From NCBI RefSeq assembly GCF_001660815.1, contig NZ_LYMI01000089.1:1-64000 (forward strand): 64,000 nt of DNA. Direction: 5' to 3'. This stretch comes from Xanthomonas nasturtii (GTDB taxonomy: Bacteria > Pseudomonadota > Gammaproteobacteria > Xanthomonadales > Xanthomonadaceae). The notes below the pieces were generated by a model. The model was given only the letters and a program-made list of their open reading frames with translations, was not told where the DNA came from and ran no database searches. A program made the position numbers and the translations under genes. Below, piece after piece: positions 51,653 through 61,136 of the stretch. Positions within the stretch are counted from its first letter, which is position 1, and every line of letters begins with the position of its first letter.

Positions 51653-52033
51653 CGGGTGCTCAGTGGGAAACGCTGGAAGAAGGGCTATCAGAACAGGATT
51701 CTGTGCGTGGCGGAACTGCGCGAGCAACGGGGAGTGCGTGTGCCCGACAGGCCTCAGCCAGACGGGGCTGATCCCGGCAATGCAGCGATCGTCTGATCGG
51801 CGCGATGGCGTTGGCAACAGGACTGCGTCTCAAGCGCAGATCCTGACGCAGCGCAGACGTCAGGGCCCGGCAGGAGCTTTTGGCGCAGGCGCCGCGGGTG
51901 GAGGGGCGATCCTTGTGGGTGTTTGCAGGCGAACGATATTGCTGCGTGATGCCATCTGACTGGGATACCCAACGTTGCTGCTTACTACGCGTCAGCGGGC
52001 CGACACAGGAACCGCTGATGCGCCATCACGCCG
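51653..52033. other. 381-bp gap inside the efflux/two-component operon
   Basis: It lies between the second permease and the response regulator on the same strand. No gene is supported. No -24/-12 motif with correct spacing was found on the minus strand here, so the regulator is either read through from the upstream promoter or has a weak sigma-70 promoter not recognisable by eye. Confidence 0.45.
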
Positions 52034-53260
52034 TCACGCGCTCCGCGTCGCCACCGCCGGGGGCACCATCGTGGCGCGACGTGCTGGCCAGTACACCGCG
52101 ATCTGGCCCAGCCCCCACAACAGAAGCGCACCGATTGGCAGGTAGATCAGCGGCAGGCGTGGCAACTCGTAGCGGGCCATCAACCAGACATTGATCGAGT
52201 AAGCCAGCAACATGCCAAGCACGATGCCGATCGAGGCGAGCAGGAAATTCTCGATCTGGAAATAGCGAAGGATCTGCCCGCGTGTGGCGCCCAGTGCGCG
52301 GCGGATGCCGATCTGCTTGGTACGTTGCTGTACCCAGAAGCTGGCAAGCCCAACGATGCCGAGTGCGGTGACGATCAGTAGCGCGATGCAGACTGCGCCC
52401 AGCAACCAGACCATTGCACGGTCGTTCTGAAAGAACTCCTTTCGGATATCGGAGTAGATTTCCTGCTTCAGCAAAAGCCTGCTGTTATCCAGCTTCATCA
52501 ATGCCGCCACTGCGGATTTCAGCACTTCCTGCCGCCGCGCCGGGTCGGTGACGCGTACTACATACCTGCCCTCTGTGTATGGAACACGGATCGGCAAGAT
52601 CATTGAGTAATTGATGCTGGCCAGGCCATTCACGGTGTTGGGCCGAACCAGTGTCTGCACGATGCCGACGATATGCAGCGGAACCTCACCCGAGTAAACG
52701 GTTTTGCCGAGTGCGCTCTGATTCGGAAACAACTTGTCTGCGGTCGCTTGCGCAAGAATGACCGACGAGCCTTGCTCGCGCACGCTTTTGTCGTTGTCAG
52801 CCTTCTCAACGCTGATGTATTGGTCTTTGGTGAAGTCTCGCCCGGCCACCAGTTGCAGCCCCAAGGTGTTCAATGCACCTTCGCTCACCAAGTATTGCGC
52901 AGCGTTGAGGTTCGGGCGCTCCTGCTCGCGCGTGACCGATACACTGCTGTTGGAAGAGGAGTCAATAAATGGAATCTGGTTTGTGATGGCCGCGTCGCGC
53001 ACGCCGGGGATGGATTGCAGCGCTGCCAGATCCTCCAGGGTGCGCGCATCGGCATTGACTTGTGTGCCGATACCGCCCAGTTCGATGCTGAGCAATTCCG
53101 ATTCGGCGATGCCGCTGACGCGATGCAGAGTTTCCATGCGGTTGCCGATCAGAAACAGCGCGTTGCAGATGATCGCGCATGCCAGTGCGATTTCGAGCAC
53201 GATGAGTGCTGCGGCTGTCTTGTGGCGGCGCAGTGTGGAGACGATTGGACGGACGTCCAT
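52034..53260 (-). CDS. FtsX/MacB-type ABC permease (second)
   Basis: A 408-residue membrane protein with a helix near residues 14-36 (AALIVLEIALACAIICNALF), a large periplasmic domain (40-275) and three C-terminal helices (about 280-305, 330-355, 370-395). The cytoplasmic QQRTKQIGIRRALGATRGQI is the hallmark loop of FtsX-like permeases that couples to the ATPase. It differs in sequence from the preceding permease, so the two likely form a heterodimer. It lies 55 bp downstream of it. Confidence 0.88.
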   Translation of the reverse strand: MDVRPIVSTLRRHKTAAALIVLEIALACAIICNALFLIGNRMETLHRVSGIAESELLSIELGGIGTQVNADARTLEDLAALQSIPGVRDAAITNQIPFIDSSSNSSVSVTREQERPNLNAAQYLVSEGALNTLGLQLVAGRDFTKDQYISVEKADNDKSVREQGSSVILAQATADKLFPNQSALGKTVYSGEVPLHIVGIVQTLVRPNTVNGLASINYSMILPIRVPYTEGRYVVRVTDPARRQEVLKSAVAALMKLDNSRLLLKQEIYSDIRKEFFQNDRAMVWLLGAVCIALLIVTALGIVGLASFWVQQRTKQIGIRRALGATRGQILRYFQIENFLLASIGIVLGMLLAYSINVWLMARYELPRLPLIYLPIGALLLWGLGQIAVYWPARRATMVPPAVATRSA

Positions 53261-53315
53261 GAGCGGTACCTTCGAGAAGAGGGCAATGCCCGCCGTGTTG
53301 CGGCGGGCGACGTGG

Positions 53316-54617
53316 TCAGGACGCTTTGAGCTGCAGTGCCGGTGCGACCTGGATGGCACGCCAGGCGGGTAGCAGACCGGCCAACAAACTTGCCAACAGC
53401 GCCAGAACGAAGGTGAGCAGCAGCATCTTGGTATCGAGGTGTGCAAGCTCGGCATAGTCCACCGGCTGTTGGCGTACGGCCCACAGTCCCAGCCACGCCA
53501 ATGCCAGCCCGGCCAGCCCGCCAGCCAAACCGACGGTTCCCGCTTCCACCAGGCATTGCGCGAAGATGGCGCGACGCGATGCGCCCAGTGCGCGGCGTAC
53601 GCCGATGTCCCCACTGCGGCGCAAGAACTTGGCAAGCAGCAAACCCACTGTGTTGAGCAGGCACACCAACAAGAAGCCCATGGCCAACCAGAGCTGCAGG
53701 CGCACATCGTTCGGCACGACTTCCTTGAAGTTGAGCCACTCCAACACGTTGCGCAGGCGCGTATTGTTCGGGCGCTCGAAGCGCCCGGCGGCGCGCTGCT
53801 GAGTGGAGTAATTGTCCAGATAGGCCTTGTAGTCGCCAGCCTGCGCGGGGCTTTCCAGTTCCACCCAGTACTGCATCCAGGTGCAGGGCGCGTTGAGTGC
53901 ATTGGTATCGCCGCTTTCAAGCTTGCCGAAGCAGTTCATGCTGCCGCTGTGGTCCATTTTCAGATCCATTGCCACGCTGAAGGGCAGATAGACCTGTTCG
54001 TTGGAGCCGTAGGTATTGGTCACGTCGTAGAAGCGCGGGTTTGCTTTCCAGCGATCCAGTACGCCAACGATACGGAACGTGTTTTTGTTCAAGCGCAGAT
54101 CACGGCCCACGCTGTTGCTGCCGTCGAACAATTTGTCGTTGAGCGTCTTGGTGATCACCACCACGCGTTCGTGCCGTTCGTCGCTGCTGGACGACCAGGC
54201 CTGGCCGTACAGGAAGGGTGGCTGGAACATCGGGAAGAAATCGGCCGAGGTGTAGCGTGCTTCAGATTTGAAGGCGCTCAATCCGCTTTTTGCCGGTTCG
54301 ATTGCCAGGCTTCCTCCTGTCATCAAGGCTTGGTGCTTGGCACGCTTCTCACGCAATAGCGCTTCGGCATCGAAGCGGGTCACTTGATCGCCGGGCTCTT
54401 CGCCTGGCTGGAAGCCTGCCTTCGGTTGTGGGTCGACGAGCACATTGAACAGCCGATCGCTCTTCTGCGGAATCGGATCGCCCGACAACACATAGAACAC
54501 CGTCAACGTGGTCATGCTGGCGCCGATGCCGAGCGCGATGGCCAGCACCATCAGTGCGGTGAGCACCTTGTTGCGGCGGAAACTGCGGACCGCCAGAGTG
54601 AAGTAATAGCCGAACAT
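53316..54617 (-). CDS. FtsX/MacB-type ABC permease (first)
   Basis: A 433-residue membrane protein: N-terminal helix (about 18-43, VLTALMVLAIALGIGASMTT), MacB-type periplasmic domain (45-310), and C-terminal helices with the coupling loop RRSGDIGVRRALGASRRAIF and the end AGLLPAWRAIQVAPALQLKA. Such permeases work by mechanotransmission, driving periplasmic substrates outward through a partner adaptor. The start at 54617 follows GGAG. The ATPase gene ends 11 bp upstream. Confidence 0.9.
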   Translation of the reverse strand: MFGYYFTLAVRSFRRNKVLTALMVLAIALGIGASMTTLTVFYVLSGDPIPQKSDRLFNVLVDPQPKAGFQPGEEPGDQVTRFDAEALLREKRAKHQALMTGGSLAIEPAKSGLSAFKSEARYTSADFFPMFQPPFLYGQAWSSSSDERHERVVVITKTLNDKLFDGSNSVGRDLRLNKNTFRIVGVLDRWKANPRFYDVTNTYGSNEQVYLPFSVAMDLKMDHSGSMNCFGKLESGDTNALNAPCTWMQYWVELESPAQAGDYKAYLDNYSTQQRAAGRFERPNNTRLRNVLEWLNFKEVVPNDVRLQLWLAMGFLLVCLLNTVGLLLAKFLRRSGDIGVRRALGASRRAIFAQCLVEAGTVGLAGGLAGLALAWLGLWAVRQQPVDYAELAHLDTKMLLLTFVLALLASLLAGLLPAWRAIQVAPALQLKAS

Positions 54618-54628
54618 GGGCGGGCTCC

Positions 54629-55348
<720 letters not shown>

Positions 55349-55448
55349 TGCCGATTCCTTTACGAAGAAGGTGTGTGCGAAAGAGGTCGAGCGTGGCTGA
55401 CAAACCGTGGCGAGCAGCCTGACGGCTGCGCAGCAGGTGCTGGCCGCC

Positions 55449-56720
55449 TTAGTGGACGGTGACGCGCGGCGCATCGCCGAAGTTATCTGCGCCGGAGACC
55501 ACCACGCGGTCGCCGGCCTGCAGCCCGGACAGCACCTGCACTTCGCCCAGGCTGCTGACGCCCATGCGCACGGGGCGGCGCACCGCGGTGTTGCCATCCA
55601 TCACGTAGGCGTAGCTGCCGCCGGATTGTTCGACGAACGGGCCGCGCTCGACCTTGAGCACGTTGCGGCGCGTGTCCATGACCACGCGTGCGCTCATGCG
55701 CTGGCTCTGACGCAGGCCGGGCGGCTGCTTGTCGGCGAAGCGGATGCGTGCGGTGACTTCGCCGTTGACCACTTCCGGCGACACCGCCGAGATGGCGCCC
55801 GGGAACGGTTCGCCGCTGCCGCTGGTGAGCTGGGCCGGCATGCCGATGGCCAGATCGCGCGCGAAGCTCTCAGGCACCTTGATCTCGACTTCGAACTTGG
55901 ACAGATCCACCACGCCCAGGATCGGTGCGTTTGCCGCGACCTGGGTGTGCTGCACGGCCTGCACCTGGCCGACCTGGCCATCGAACGGCGACAGCAGCGT
56001 GAGGGCGTCCACCTGGCGCTGCACCTCGGCCACCACCGCGCGTTGGCGGTCGGCCAGCAGGCGCTTGTTGCGCGAATCCAGATCTGCGCCCTGGCTCTTC
56101 AGCGCCGCATCGCGCTGGGCGTGCTGCAGGTCGATGTCGGTCTTCTTCAAGGTGTCTTGCGCCTTGGCCAGCTCCACCTGCGGCACCGCACCGCCATCGT
56201 AGCCGCGCTGGTAACGCTCCAGGTCGCGCGCAGCGGCCTGCTTGTCGATCTTGGCCTGGTCGGTGAGCTTGCTGGCCGTGGCGCGGGCCAGCGTGGCATC
56301 CAGGGCGGCGCGGCTGGATTCGGCCTCCAGGCCTGCCAGCGTGGCCTGCTCCTGCGCCAGCTTGCTGCGCAGCTCCGGGCTGTCGATGCGCGCCAGTTCC
56401 TGGCTCTGCTTGACCACGTCGCCGGCGACCACGCTCAGCGTTACCGTGCCGGCGGAGATGGCGTACAGCACAGGGCTGTTGGCGGCGATGACGCGGCCAT
56501 CGGCGGCGATGTCGCGCACCAGGTCGCCCTGGCTGACGGTGGCGATGCGCACCCGGCTGGCGTCGAACGAGCGGCTGCCGGCGCTCCACGCAGTAACCGC
56601 CCAACCGATGCCGGCCAGCACAGCCGCCGCAGCGATGCCGGGCCACAGCCAACGGCGCCACGGCGCTCGTTGGGCGGGTGTACGGAGAACCTGGTCCTGG
56701 GCGGAGGTATCGCGAATCAT
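55449..56720 (-). CDS. HlyD/MacA-type periplasmic adaptor, first gene of the efflux operon
   Basis: A 423-residue adaptor. One membrane anchor (about 24-46, RRWLWPGIAAAAVLAGIGWA), a lipoyl/barrel-sandwich domain around SAGTVTLSVVAGDVVKQSQE, a long coiled-coil hairpin (about 120-230), then beta-barrel and membrane-proximal domains (VPESFARDLAIGMPAQLTSG). It links the ABC permeases to an outer-membrane TolC-type channel, which is not encoded here. It starts the six-gene minus-strand unit and is preceded by a sigma-54 promoter with upstream enhancer boxes. Confidence 0.9.
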   Translation of the reverse strand: MIRDTSAQDQVLRTPAQRAPWRRWLWPGIAAAAVLAGIGWAVTAWSAGSRSFDASRVRIATVSQGDLVRDIAADGRVIAANSPVLYAISAGTVTLSVVAGDVVKQSQELARIDSPELRSKLAQEQATLAGLEAESSRAALDATLARATASKLTDQAKIDKQAAARDLERYQRGYDGGAVPQVELAKAQDTLKKTDIDLQHAQRDAALKSQGADLDSRNKRLLADRQRAVVAEVQRQVDALTLLSPFDGQVGQVQAVQHTQVAANAPILGVVDLSKFEVEIKVPESFARDLAIGMPAQLTSGSGEPFPGAISAVSPEVVNGEVTARIRFADKQPPGLRQSQRMSARVVMDTRRNVLKVERGPFVEQSGGSYAYVMDGNTAVRRPVRMGVSSLGEVQVLSGLQAGDRVVVSGADNFGDAPRVTVH

Positions 56721-56752
56721 GGTCGGCTGGCTCGGTGGCGTCACTGCGATAA

Positions 56753-56768
56753 AGCAGGACGTGTGCCA
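56753..56768 (-). promoter_or_regulatory. Sigma-54 (-24/-12) promoter of the efflux operon
   Basis: On the minus strand TGGCACACGTCCTGCT matches TGGCAC-N5-TTGCW, with the invariant GG and GC at exactly the required 10-bp interval (GG 56767-56766, GC 56755-56754). Transcription would start near 56742, about 20 bases before the adaptor ATG. The only perfectly spaced -24/-12 element noticed in the window. Confidence 0.85.
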
Positions 56769-56814
56769 ACCTTTAAGTAATTGAAGGAAATCATGTTTAT
56801 GCGCTGGTAGGCAG

Positions 56815-56888
56815 TGTCCGCGGTGTCCGCGGACACTGCGGGCGGACACGCTGTCCGGGCGTGGTCATGCAGCGGACAAGAGCGGACA
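56815..56888. promoter_or_regulatory. Cluster of seven TGTCCGC boxes (probable NtrC-type enhancer)
   Basis: TGTCCGC at 56815-56821 and 56824-56830; its complement GCGGACA at 56829-56835, 56842-56848, 56872-56878 and 56882-56888; and a six-of-seven match TGTCCGG at 56852-56858. Boxes 2 and 3 form the perfect palindrome GTGTCCGCGGACAC (56823-56836). They lie about 70-150 bp upstream of the sigma-54 start, the usual distance for an activator of this class, and end 38 bp before the glmS ATG. Confidence 0.8.
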
Positions 56889-56926
56889 CGCTAAAATGCC
56901 GGTCTTCTTTCCAAAGAGCTGTCCCT

Positions 56927-58756
56927 ATGTGCGGCATTGTCGGAGCGATCGCCGGGCGCGATGTGGTCCCGGTCCTGATCGAAGGACTCAAGCGCCTGGA
57001 ATACCGCGGCTACGATTCCTCCGGCGTCGCCGTGCTCGACGGCGCGCAGGTGCGCCGGGTGCGCCGTACCGGCCGCGTGGCCGAAATGGCACAGGCCGCG
57101 CAAGCCGAGCAGTTCGGCGCCACGCTGGGCATCGGCCACACGCGCTGGGCCACCCACGGCGGCGTCACCGAAGCCAACGCGCACCCGCACATCAGCGCCG
57201 GCGTGGCGCTGGTGCATAACGGCATCATCGAAAACCACGAACAGCAGCGCGAAAAACTGCGCGCGCTGGGCTACACCTTCGAGTCGCAGACCGACACCGA
57301 AGTCATCGCGCATCTGATCCATCACCATCTGGGCAGCGCGGGCGACCTGCTGACCGCGTTGCAGCGCACCGTCAAGGAACTCACCGGCGCCTACGCGCTG
57401 GCAGTGATGAGCCAGGCCGAGCCGGAACGGTTTGTCTGCGCGCGCATGGGCTGCCCGTTGCTGATCGGCGTGGGCGAGGGCGAGAACTTCGTCGCCTCCG
57501 ATGTGTCGGCCATCGTGCAGGCCACCCGCCAGGTGATCTTCCTCGAAGAAGGCGACACTGCCGAACTGCGTCGCGATGGCGTGCGCATCTTCGATGGCAA
57601 CGACGCGCCAGTCGAACGCCCGTTGCATCTATCGGATGTGTCGCTGGCGTCGCTGGAACTGGGCCCGTTCCGGCATTTCATGCAGAAGGAAATCCACGAG
57701 CAGCCGCGTGCGCTGGCCGACACCATCGAAGCGGCCATCGACGCCAAGGGTTTTCCGGCATCGCTGTTCGGGCCCAATGCCGAGGCGGTATTGCGCGAGA
57801 TCGAAGGCGTGCAGATCCTGGCCTGCGGCACCAGTTACTACGCCGGCATGACCGCGCGTTACTGGATCGAAGCCATCGCCGGCCTGCCGTGCAGCGTGGA
57901 AATCGCCAGCGAATACCGCTACCGCACCGCCTACGCCAACCCAAAGCACCTGATCGTCACCATCTCGCAGTCCGGCGAAACGCTGGACACGATGGAAGCG
58001 CTGAAATACGCCAAATCGCTCGGGCATCTGCATACGTTGTCGATCTGCAACGTGCCCGAAAGCGCGATCCCGCGCGCCAGCGAACTGGTCTGCTACACGC
58101 GCGCCGGTGCCGAGATCGGCGTGGCCTCGACCAAGGCGTTCACCACGCAGCTGGCGGTGCTGTTCCAGCTCACCATGGTGCTGGGCAAGCTGCAGGGCCG
58201 CATCAGCGAGGCCGAAGAAGCCGATTATCTGGAACAGTTGCGTTTCCTGCCGGGCAGCGTGCAGCACGCACTGAATCTGGAACCGCAGATCATGGCCTGG
58301 GCCGAGCAGTTTTCGCCGAAGGAAAACGCCCTGTTCCTCGGTCGCGGCCTGCATTACCCAATTGCGCTGGAAGGCGCGCTCAAGCTCAAGGAAATCTCCT
58401 ATATCCATGCCGAAGCGTATCCGGCCGGCGAGTTGAAGCACGGCCCCCTGGCATTGGTGGACGCGGCGATGCCGGTGGTGGTGATCGCACCGAATGACCG
58501 GCTGCTGGAGAAGGTCAAATCCAACATGCAGGAAGTGCGCGCACGTGGCGGGGAGCTGTTCGTGTTCGCCGACCAGGACAGCCACTTCAGTGAATCCGAG
58601 GGCGTGCATGTGATCCGCACGCCACGCCACGCCGGCGTGCTGTCGCCGGTGATCCACACCATCCCGGTGCAGCTGCTGGCGTATCACACCGCGCTGGCAC
58701 GCGGCACCGATGTGGACAAGCCGCGCAATCTGGCCAAGTCGGTGACGGTGGAGTAA
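56927..58756 (+). CDS. glmS: Glucosamine-6-phosphate synthase (glutamine-hydrolysing)
   Basis: A 609-residue enzyme making GlcN-6-P from fructose-6-P and glutamine, the entry to UDP-GlcNAc. Cys2 is the glutaminase nucleophile ([14 protein letters not shown]); two SIS isomerase domains follow ([20 protein letters not shown] and [20 protein letters not shown]), ending in NLAKSVTVE. The length equals the E. coli enzyme. The first 40 bp upstream border the enhancer boxes of the divergent efflux operon, so the promoters may interfere. A TAAAAT (56892-56897) could be its -10. Confidence 0.97.
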   Translation: MCGIVGAIAGRDVVPVLIEGLKRLEYRGYDSSGVAVLDGAQVRRVRRTGRVAEMAQAAQAEQFGATLGIGHTRWATHGGVTEANAHPHISAGVALVHNGIIENHEQQREKLRALGYTFESQTDTEVIAHLIHHHLGSAGDLLTALQRTVKELTGAYALAVMSQAEPERFVCARMGCPLLIGVGEGENFVASDVSAIVQATRQVIFLEEGDTAELRRDGVRIFDGNDAPVERPLHLSDVSLASLELGPFRHFMQKEIHEQPRALADTIEAAIDAKGFPASLFGPNAEAVLREIEGVQILACGTSYYAGMTARYWIEAIAGLPCSVEIASEYRYRTAYANPKHLIVTISQSGETLDTMEALKYAKSLGHLHTLSICNVPESAIPRASELVCYTRAGAEIGVASTKAFTTQLAVLFQLTMVLGKLQGRISEAEEADYLEQLRFLPGSVQHALNLEPQIMAWAEQFSPKENALFLGRGLHYPIALEGALKLKEISYIHAEAYPAGELKHGPLALVDAAMPVVVIAPNDRLLEKVKSNMQEVRARGGELFVFADQDSHFSESEGVHVIRTPRHAGVLSPVIHTIPVQLLAYHTALARGTDVDKPRNLAKSVTVE

Positions 58757-59148
58757 GCGCGCGAGCGGGACAACCGTGCCCGCCGTCAGGCAGGCGCGGC
58801 CAGTGCGTTGTTTGAGCTTGGCCTGTACCACGCGAATGGTGGTGCCTGCGTGCCGCCGGTGCCGGCCTCGGGCCGATGATTTGCGTGCCTTAGCCGCATC
58901 GCGCCACTGCACCGACGCGTGAGCCCGCAGCCCCTGTGCAACGGCGGTGCGCAGCCAGGCCGCGTGGCGACCTCGCTGCTGCTACGCAAGAGATGGCGGC
59001 GATCGTGATCCTCGGGCAGCCAAGCGGCAGGGCGTCGTCAAGGCAGCTGCGTGTTGCGCCGACTAGCAGCCGCGCTTCAAGGCTGCCAACGCTTTGGCCC
59101 AGGTTATGCATAAGCTTCTTGCGAGGGTCACACCACGCAGGAGGACGT
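58757..59148. other. 392-bp gap after glmS, nothing recognised
   Basis: No supported gene, terminator or repeat was found. The last bases hold GGAGGA, the ribosome site of the gene starting at 59149. The glmS terminator must be weak or Rho-dependent. Confidence 0.4.
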
Positions 59149-59622
59149 ATGCACGAGTCTTTCAAACAGGGGGCGCCGGCGGAATTGTGGCAGGCGTTGG
59201 TGCGCGAGGCGGGGCAGCGGATTGCGCGTCCGCTGGACGAATCGCGCGAACACTATCTGGTGTTCGTGTTGTTGCGCTTCCAGCGCGATGTGCATCTGCT
59301 GTCGCGCACGCAGGCACTGGCATGGTTGCATGCGCAGGATCAGGTCGGCAGCGTGCGGGCCGACGCATTGCGCGATGTGGGCGACGGATGTCTGTTGATT
59401 GCAGGCCTGTTCCCGGGCGTGGCGCAGCGCCGTCGGCTGAGTGTGGACTACTTCATCGACCTAGGGCGCGGCGCATATTCCGAAGTAGCCGACACCCGCT
59501 ACAGCGATGCAGGGCTGTTCGCACAACTGGCCGGCAGCTATCGCGAGCTGGTGCGCACACTCGCTGCATTGCGCACGCCACACGATTGGCAACCGAGCGT
59601 TGGCGGGATCTTGCATGCGTAA
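59149..59622 (+). CDS. Conserved protein of unknown function
   Basis: A 157-residue soluble protein (MHESFKQGAPAELWQALVRE, YLVFVLLRFQRDVHLLSRTQ, DVGDGCLLIAGLFPGVAQRR, YFIDLGRGAYSEVA). Its coherent helical pattern and strong GGAGGA ribosome site argue that it is real. Homologues are familiar to me from Xanthomonadaceae without assigned function. It precedes another unknown gene by 234 bp. Confidence 0.7.
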   Translation: MHESFKQGAPAELWQALVREAGQRIARPLDESREHYLVFVLLRFQRDVHLLSRTQALAWLHAQDQVGSVRADALRDVGDGCLLIAGLFPGVAQRRRLSVDYFIDLGRGAYSEVADTRYSDAGLFAQLAGSYRELVRTLAALRTPHDWQPSVGGILHA

Positions 59623-59856
59623 CCAGTGAACGTGCGCAGGGGCGGTCCCCACATCGGCGTCGGGACCGCCCCGACTGCGATGGCGGCCGTGTGCGGGCAC
59701 ACTATCCCTGCAGGTCGATCTGCGGGTGCGTTGTGCCATTACCTGTTGATCCGAACTCTGCATCGTTGGAAGCCATCGCGTGCAAGCGTTGGTGCATCGG
59801 TCGCGCTGCATGGGGGACATGCAGCGCGTCGCTCTTATCCAAAGGGACAGGGATTC

Positions 59857-61002
59857 ATGAAGACGTGTATTGCAGCGGTGCTGTTGGCACTGCCTGGGCT
59901 TGCCGTTGCGCAAGATCTGCCGCTGGGCTATGCCGGTCAGGGTGGAATGACGCTGCAGGAGATCGACCCTGCCATCTATGCATATCACTACGACCACGGA
60001 TTCGTGGGCGAAGATGCGCTGGGCTGGGATCCTGCGCTGCAGTTCGCCTGGTCGCGCATCGCTGCCGCCAAGGTCTGCGCACAGCAAACGCCCTCCGATG
60101 CATTGATCGGCAAGTTGGTGGAGCAGTACGGCAAGGATGCCGTGGTGCACCAGATCAACGGGATCGGCTTTCATGAAGCGCAGATGCGCGCGGCCGGGAC
60201 GTTTTGTACGCCGGCGCGCGTGACCGAAGCCACAGCGGTGGGGCCTGCGTTTGCTGGCGGTGATTTCTCTGCGGCAACTGCCTATGCGGCGGCGGCTGAA
60301 GCGGGGGCGATTGCGGTTGCGGCGGCCGAAGGGCAGCCATCGCCACAAACGCAATCCGATGCAGATGTCGTCATTGCACCGTCGTCTGACTGGGCCTTGC
60401 AGCTGCCGTTACAGTCCAGCATGCGGGTGGGCCCGAACGGTCAGCCCAACGGCGATGAAATGTTGCGCGTGGTGCGTCGCGGGCATACCGGGGCGGTGGT
60501 GGGATTGCAGATCGCCACCAGCTTGTTTGCGCGTGGGGGCGTTGTCTCGGCCTTCAACAAGGGGCAGCTGAAAGGCGAGAAGATGGAAGGGGTGGGCAAT
60601 CCGGGTTATCAATTGCAGCGCGATGCGGTCAACGCGCACTTGAAGACCTACTTCACCGGGCATCCTACGGCGCTGCCGGTGGATCGGTTCCCATTGCAGG
60701 TGCTGATGTCCGACTGGTTGCTGGTGTATCAAAGCCTGACCGATAGCGAATCGCACTATGAATTGCGCTATGCAGTGACGATCGGTGGCGAACGCACCGG
60801 CCTGCTCAAGCGCAAGGCGAGCCCGGTCAGCATGGACTGTACGCCGACACCGCGTACTGCTTCTCTGGAGCAGTGGGAAGCCAACGATTACGCATTAGTC
60901 AAAGAGGCCGCACAAGCCTACAGCGACGAATGCGCAGCGAAATTCGCCGAGCGGTTGCCGCAGTGGTTCCCCGATAGAGAGGCTGTTGCGACGTCCAATT
61001 GA
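59857..61002 (+). CDS. Secreted protein of unknown function
   Basis: A 381-residue precursor. Signal peptide MKTCIAAVLLALPGLAVAQD (cleaved after AVA). The mature protein has GWDPALQFAWSRIAAAKVCA, an Ala-rich linker (about 130-165), and a C-terminal half with DWALQLPLQSSMRVGPNGQP, GYQLQRDAVNAHLKTYFTGH and YELRYAVTIGGERTGLL. Several Cys suggest a periplasmic disulfide-bonded fold. I do not recognise the family. The start at 59857 has AGGGACAGGG upstream. A long hairpin terminator follows. Confidence 0.7.
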   Translation: MKTCIAAVLLALPGLAVAQDLPLGYAGQGGMTLQEIDPAIYAYHYDHGFVGEDALGWDPALQFAWSRIAAAKVCAQQTPSDALIGKLVEQYGKDAVVHQINGIGFHEAQMRAAGTFCTPARVTEATAVGPAFAGGDFSAATAYAAAAEAGAIAVAAAEGQPSPQTQSDADVVIAPSSDWALQLPLQSSMRVGPNGQPNGDEMLRVVRRGHTGAVVGLQIATSLFARGGVVSAFNKGQLKGEKMEGVGNPGYQLQRDAVNAHLKTYFTGHPTALPVDRFPLQVLMSDWLLVYQSLTDSESHYELRYAVTIGGERTGLLKRKASPVSMDCTPTPRTASLEQWEANDYALVKEAAQAYSDECAAKFAERLPQWFPDREAVATSN

Positions 61003-61079
61003 ATGGCCGGATCTGCCGACGCCGGACATATGGCACCCGATGTGATCTGACAAGAATCAAGGTAAACATATCGCTAAAC

Positions 61080-61117
61080 CACAAGGGGCACTGATCCGTC
61101 GATCAGTGCCCCTTGTG
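61080..61117. terminator. Very long perfect hairpin terminator (convergent)
   Basis: CACAAGGGGCACTGATC pairs perfectly (17 bp) with GATCAGTGCCCCTTGTG around a CGTC loop, followed by TCTTTCC. It separates the secreted protein gene (plus) from the type IV effector gene (minus) and can serve both. Confidence 0.85.
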
Positions 61118-61136
61118 TCTTTCCATTGCAGAGCGC

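Noticed and set aside
56889-56926. glmS ribozyme in the glmS leader
   Set aside because: The leader is too short and lacks the ribozyme core, which is a feature of Gram-positive glmS genes.
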